A stretch of DNA of 64,000 bases from an uncultured Clostridia bacterium (GTDB lineage Bacteria; Bacillota; Clostridia; UBA1381), in contig CAKSOE010000004.1 of assembly GCA_934476675.1 (NCBI GenBank), positions 62,001 to 126,000 of the forward strand, in the 5' to 3' direction. Positions 60,561-64,000 of this stretch are shown here, one piece after another (positions within the stretch are counted from its first letter, which is position 1; the number at the start of each line of letters is the position of its first letter). Below the pieces are notes generated by a model. The model made no database searches and had not been told where the DNA came from. It worked only from the letters and a program-made list of their open reading frames with translations. Position numbers and translations under genes: made by a program.

Positions 60561-60586
60561 TTTTTCATAAACAGATTTTTGTATAA

Positions 60587-60620
60587 GGCAGAGAACAATT
60601 GGAAAGGAACGTTCTCTGTC
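60587..60620. repeat. inverted repeat between tRNAs
   Basis: GGCAGAGAAC (60587-60596) and GTTCTCTGTC (60611-60620), one G-T pair, 14-nt loop. No T-run of note. Confidence 0.45.
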
Positions 60621-60828
60621 TTAGTCACTCTTAATAATAATATGATGAGACTTAATAAATTACCGCTGAAAGTTCAAACAAGTAAATGATTGATATTATT
60701 TTAACTTTAAACATTTTATTATCTTTAAAATTACTTGTCAAACGTTTTCATAATTCTCATAATCATAATAAAAGCGTCTCTAATTATTGACAATTGACCA
60801 AATTTTTTTAGAAAATTAAAAATAACAC

Positions 60829-60857
60829 TTGCAATTTTTAAATAGATGTGTTATAAT
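60829..60857 (+). promoter_or_regulatory. promoter of tRNA-Leu
   Basis: TTGCAA (60829-60834) and TATAAT (60852-60857), 17-bp spacer. Confidence 0.75.
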
Positions 60858-60881
60858 ATTATCTGTTATTAGAAATAATAT

Positions 60882-60968
60882 GCGGATATGGCGGAATCGG
60901 CAGACGCGCTAGATTCAGGTTCTAGTGAAAGCAATTTCATGGAGGTTCAAGTCCTCTTATCCGCACCA
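60882..60968 (+). tRNA. tRNA-Leu (anticodon CAG)
   Basis: 87 nt with encoded CCA and a long variable arm. The acceptor stem GCGGATA pairs with TATCCGC, and the anticodon arm CTAGA-TTCAGGT-TCTAG gives CAG, reading CTG. The variable arm is TGAAAGCAATTTCA. Confidence 0.93.
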
Positions 60969-60970
60969 TA

Positions 60971-61021
60971 CCGAGAGTTCTTATAGGATTTGAGATGTTC
61001 TATAAACACTCTCGGTTTTTT
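60971..61021 (+). terminator. terminator after tRNA-Leu
   Basis: CCGAGAGT (60971-60978) pairs with ACTCTCGG (61008-61015), with a further inner TTATAG/CTATAA dyad, followed by TTTTTT. Confidence 0.85.
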
Positions 61022-61205
61022 ATTGCCTTTAATCAGTATGCGGATAACTTTTATATCTCACCGTCCATACTGATTATTTTTTTATTATTCCTTTTTGCAG
61101 TATTCAGAACGTCCTGTGTTACGGTGGCAATCCCATATAGCTTTATTTTTTCCACCAAACATAAATTTCTCCATATCTCATTAAAGTAACCATTTTTAAT
61201 TAATA

Positions 61206-61582
61206 TTAAAAATCCATGTAACTAAGCCATTTTAATAAACTTTCTGACCACTGTATCACATGCTTGTTGATTTTAGAATCTGGATCAGGTATCCCTATTC
61301 CATGATTACCATGCGGATAAATATGCATCTTCTCGAATCAAGTAGTGGAAGCGGAAATCTATGCGGTGACACACGATAGTTAACAACAAATGCAGTTATC
61401 CCATTATTATTAAAAAAATCAGCATAACCTTTTCCCTCATGTTCTGACCTTTCTATATATCCACCACCCGGAAGAATTACAACTGCCGTATCACTTTTCT
61501 TATTTTCAGGAATATATGCTGTTAATGTAGGGATTTCCCCGCATATGCCGGGTACTGTTTCCCACAAATTCATTGTTACCAT
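61206..61582 (-). pseudogene. decayed esterase copy with internal deletion
   Basis: A truncated relative of the intact esterase at 13089-13892. From the ATG at 61582 (GAGGTGG six nt upstream) the frame reads MVTMNLWETVPG, AVVILPGGGYIERSEHEG and GITAFVVNYRVSPHRFP, then LLDSRR, and hits a stop soon after. In another frame at about 61327-61206 the family C-terminus continues (HIYPHGNHGIGIPDPDS, then VIQWSESLLKWLSYMDF, stop). Roughly 150 residues between, including the nucleophile GxSxG elbow, are missing. The junction is near 61330. This is an out-of-frame deletion pseudogene, not a real small gene. Confidence 0.85.
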
Positions 61583-61607
61583 ATAGATCCACCTCACTAA
61601 TTTAAAA

Positions 61608-63236
61608 TTAAACTTCATTTACAAGAATAAAATTTCCATTTTGCATACAATACTCCTGATTCTGTGAAACATCAAATTTGTAAGTATTCTGGTTTAGTTT
61701 ACAAACAGCCGAAATTGTCTGCTCTTCAATACCAAACACGGAAATAATATTACCTTCTAAATCCGTTATAACCCTAAGACCTGCACAACATTCAAAAATT
61801 ATCTCATCATTAATACTTGCAACAATCCAATTATCTTTGCATTTTATTACGTATTTATTCCCACACATGTTCTGAGTATATTCAAAATTATGTTTATTTA
61901 ATATAGCAGTCCAAAATATCCTGTTATATTCAATATTTATACCATATAAAAGGCTGACATATTCCAAAAAAGCAAGTGTAGTGGGGCCGTAACCGTCATC
62001 AGCAGCTTTACTTATTTCAGCAGTGTATGGATTATACTGCTGAACGAAAACATTAGTTTTCTTTATCAGTTCAATTAGCTTTTTTCCTATCATAATATTT
62101 TCAGCATGATGATTGTAGTTAATCATTGCTTGAATACTTCTTTGATAATTTAACCCATGCGAAGGACCCGACCAACTATTATCATCTATATCATGACCTG
62201 CTGTCCCCATTTTTTTTAATTCTTTTGCACAATTTGAACATTCGGAATTCACATGAAAATACATTTCATTCGCTGCTATAGAAGGAAGCGGATATGGGGT
62301 CCAGAACTCATTTTCATTGAGCAAGTGTTTTTTTATAAATGCATCAGCCATATTCTGAGTAAAAATTCCTGAATACATACATTTGATATTTTCTTGTGTC
62401 AAAACTTCAATCTTTTGATTGTGCTTATCTCTTTGAAAACAATATTTATTTTCTTCATCCCAAAGATATTCGATGAATTTCTTTTGTACTTCTTTTGCAT
62501 TTTCTCTCCAAAAATCCACTTTCCCGTTTTCAAGTATTTCAGATATTCTTGACAGAACATCGCAACAAGCATATGAGTATGACATAAATTGAGGTGATTC
62601 ATACGGCATATTCCCATAGTCTTCAGGTGGAATTGATTTTCCCCACGCACCATGTTCAGGTATCTTTAGCCCATTTAGCATATGTATTGTACAATTGTCT
62701 TCACCGGTATCCCAAACACACCAACTCTCAAGACAACCATTATTATCACTGTCTCTGTATTTCCACAAATAAGCATTAAAATCTTCAAGACATTCATATA
62801 ACAACTCAAGATATTGCTTGTTTCTTCCTGTGTAAAAATATAATTTCAGAGCGGCATGCGGCAAAAAACAACCTTGCAACCAATCATAATGTGCGCTAAC
62901 ACCTCCCCATTCCCCTTGATTTTTTATCATTCCGGGGAATCTACCATCTTTTCTTTGATAACGCAAAAAAATTAGAGTGTTTGATAATGCAACTTTTAAA
63001 TTTCTCTTGGCATACATTTCTCCACCCATAGGTTGCGTTTCTAACCATACACCGTTATACTTAGCCCCCTCAATTAACACACTGTAATCGGAAAACGTTT
63101 TTATATTAGCCTTGCAAATTGCTTCCGCCTTGTCATACAACTCTTTTAAATGCTTGTCCGTCGTATTAAATATTACCGATGAATCGACTAAATTATACGT
63201 TTCCGGCAAGAATACGTCAAAAATCATTTCACTCAC
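61608..63236 (-). CDS. (alpha/alpha)6 glycoside hydrolase, clan GH-G-like
   Basis: 542 residues, no signal peptide, so probably intracellular. Segments such as FLRYQRKDGRFPGMI, YDWLQGCFLPHAALKLYFYTG, WCVWDTGEDNC, NSWSGPSHGLNYQRSI and DGYGPTTLAFLEY resemble the six-helix-hairpin barrel of trehalase/GH63/mannosylglycerate-hydrolase-like enzymes. The catalytic acids are likely the Asp in CVWDTGEDN and a later Glu, but I cannot assign them surely. The substrate is unknown. GTG start at 63236, 6 nt after AAAGG. Base composition is AT-richer than the bulk of the window. It lies between the isomerase and the decayed esterase in one minus-strand unit. Confidence 0.72.
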   Translation of the reverse strand: MSEMIFDVFLPETYNLVDSSVIFNTTDKHLKELYDKAEAICKANIKTFSDYSVLIEGAKYNGVWLETQPMGGEMYAKRNLKVALSNTLIFLRYQRKDGRFPGMIKNQGEWGGVSAHYDWLQGCFLPHAALKLYFYTGRNKQYLELLYECLEDFNAYLWKYRDSDNNGCLESWCVWDTGEDNCTIHMLNGLKIPEHGAWGKSIPPEDYGNMPYESPQFMSYSYACCDVLSRISEILENGKVDFWRENAKEVQKKFIEYLWDEENKYCFQRDKHNQKIEVLTQENIKCMYSGIFTQNMADAFIKKHLLNENEFWTPYPLPSIAANEMYFHVNSECSNCAKELKKMGTAGHDIDDNSWSGPSHGLNYQRSIQAMINYNHHAENIMIGKKLIELIKKTNVFVQQYNPYTAEISKAADDGYGPTTLAFLEYVSLLYGINIEYNRIFWTAILNKHNFEYTQNMCGNKYVIKCKDNWIVASINDEIIFECCAGLRVITDLEGNIISVFGIEEQTISAVCKLNQNTYKFDVSQNQEYCMQNGNFILVNEV

Positions 63237-63274
63237 TTTAAACCTTTCACAAATTTATACTTATTTAATTGACA

Positions 63275-64000
63275 TCAACGTTCTTTCCAATATACACATT
63301 TTTCCTCAACCGGAGTTCCCAAAGCCTGAGGAATCTTATTATCCATAAGTATATCGTAATTGTTTTTAAAGTCCATAGCTGTCAGTTGTCTTCTTTTTAT
63401 AGTTTCAGGTGCTTTATAATCCAACTCATACAACCATGGTCCTTCATAATCCCCACTTCTTAGTGCATCAATCAACTTTATCCAGTCCACCTTACCTTCT
63501 CCCGGTAACCAATGCCTTTCATTTTTATAATCAAAATCAGAAACATGAGTGGTTACAAGCTTACTCCCCACCTTATGTATATATTCACCTACATCTTCAT
63601 AAAACAAATGATTTGTATCAAAGCATGTTCTTAATCTATCATCACAAGACAACAACTTCAACATATCATATGAATCTCTTCCCAAACAAGTTCTTGGTAA
63701 GTTTTCAACAATTATAAATCCATCAAAGGGTTCAGCAACATCCGCTAACTTTGTTAATGTATCAGCCGAACATTTTAATGCTTCTTCACGTTTATCTTCT
63801 TCTATGGGTTCAGCACTCGGATGAATTACAAAATTTTTAATTCCTGCACACCCTGCTTTTTTAATAATCTCAGAAAGATATTTTACTGTGTGCTCTCTTT
63901 TTTCTTCATTTTCAGATGCCGGATCCAATTCAGCAAATGGCAGGAACGGCAAATGAAAAGTCCATAATTCTATATCAAACTTTCTTGCACGTTGCTGCAA
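63275..64000 (-). CDS. sugar phosphate isomerase/epimerase-like protein (5' end beyond window)
   Basis: At least 241 residues; the frame is open to the right edge, so the N-terminus lies outside. It is an AP-endonuclease-2-type TIM barrel like the one at 13876-14736: NFVIHPSAEP (His), FIIVENLPRT (Glu), CFDTNHLFYED (Asp, His), THVSDFDYKNERHWLPGEG (His, Asp) and WLYELDYK (Glu) supply the metal ligands. The HWLPGEGKVDW segment is typical of epimerases of the IolE/hydroxypyruvate isomerase group. It is the first visible gene of the carbohydrate cluster. Confidence 0.8.
   Translation of the reverse strand: MQQRARKFDIELWTFHLPFLPFAELDPASENEEKREHTVKYLSEIIKKAGCAGIKNFVIHPSAEPIEEDKREEALKCSADTLTKLADVAEPFDGFIIVENLPRTCLGRDSYDMLKLLSCDDRLRTCFDTNHLFYEDVGEYIHKVGSKLVTTHVSDFDYKNERHWLPGEGKVDWIKLIDALRSGDYEGPWLYELDYKAPETIKRRQLTAMDFKNNYDILMDNKIPQALGTPVEEKCVYWKER

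Larger units (their letters stand above)
60488..60881. other. 394-bp AT-rich region between the tRNAs
   Basis: Besides the tRNA-Glu terminator and the tRNA-Leu promoter it holds a direct repeat AACCACGAA at 60541-60549 and 60552-60560 and a 10-bp hairpin (60587-60596 with 60611-60620). There are no stable coding frames or recognisable RNA gene. Confidence 0.55.

Noticed and set aside
60371..60586. A 71-codon plus-strand frame
   Set aside because: It reads straight through tRNA-Glu and its terminator and has no ribosome site.
1..64000. CRISPR arrays, insertion sequences, prophage genes, rRNA genes or a replication origin
   Set aside because: No regularly spaced repeats, transposase or phage structural motifs, rRNA sequence, or DnaA-box cluster with dnaA/dnaN were seen in the window.

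Overview
The window reads as chromosomal DNA of an anaerobic, low-to-mid GC Gram-positive bacterium of the class Clostridia. The evidence is a SigH-type sigma factor, the nadK-argR-recN block, pyruvate:ferredoxin oxidoreductase, an oxygen-sensitive class III ribonucleotide reductase with its activase, two proteins carrying S-layer homology (SLH) domains, strong Shine-Dalgarno sites, frequent TTG and GTG starts, and sigma-A promoters that nearly all have 17-bp spacers. Genus cannot be fixed from sequence alone. Surface SLH proteins plus sugar-acid catabolism fit a plant-polysaccharide-using gut clostridium, but that is inference.

Layout. 1-4.0 kb (minus): the 5' part of an SLH surface protein, then a tightly overlapping five-gene operon (HPr-kinase-like ATPase, PqqD-like protein, S24/S26-like protease, VanZ-like membrane protein, CpsB/YwqE-type PHP phosphatase). 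4.2-8.4 kb (plus): sigH-like gene, zinc-ribbon protein, hisS-aspS. 8.5-14.7 kb (plus): a Gld-type ABC exporter set (ATPase, permease, GldG-like, DUF4340) followed by a carbohydrate-esterase-like hydrolase and a sugar isomerase/epimerase. 15-19.5 kb: dGTPase-like HD protein and an AraC regulator (minus), the latter divergent from an enolase-superfamily sugar-acid dehydratase and an SDR (plus). 19.8-22.4 kb: class A PBP (minus). 22.7-29.9 kb (plus): rplM-rpsI, then nadK-argR-recN-rseC-like-ligA-GME-fold protein. 29.9-33.4 kb (minus): kdgK, eda and a PutP-type Na+ symporter. 33.5-40.8 kb (plus): a three-gene surface/secretome operon behind a long leader with a 7-codon ORF. 41-50.3 kb (minus): adenine deaminase, aconitase, Na/Pi cotransporter, PFOR. 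50.5-54.2 kb: a small unknown protein (minus), then nrdD-nrdG-dut (plus). 54.2-60.3 kb (minus): amt, glnK, mfd, pth. 60.4-61.0 kb: tRNA-Glu and tRNA-Leu (plus). 61.2-64 kb (minus): an AT-rich carbohydrate cluster of sugar isomerase (runs off the edge), clan GH-G-like glycosidase and a decayed copy of the 13-kb esterase.

How it fits together. The enolase-type dehydratase, SDR, KDG kinase and KDPG aldolase form a plausible route from sugar acids or uronates to pyruvate and glyceraldehyde-3-phosphate; PFOR takes the pyruvate. nrdD/nrdG/dut and the dGTPase handle dNTP supply. glnK-amt handles ammonium. Most of the window is housekeeping. The less explained parts are the kinase/PqqD/protease/VanZ/PHP operon, the structured leader and unknown proteins of the 33-41 kb surface operon, the terminator-like hairpin in the glnK-amt leader, and the tRNA-flanked carbohydrate cluster with its deletion pseudogene. 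No CRISPR array, insertion sequence, prophage or rRNA operon was seen.
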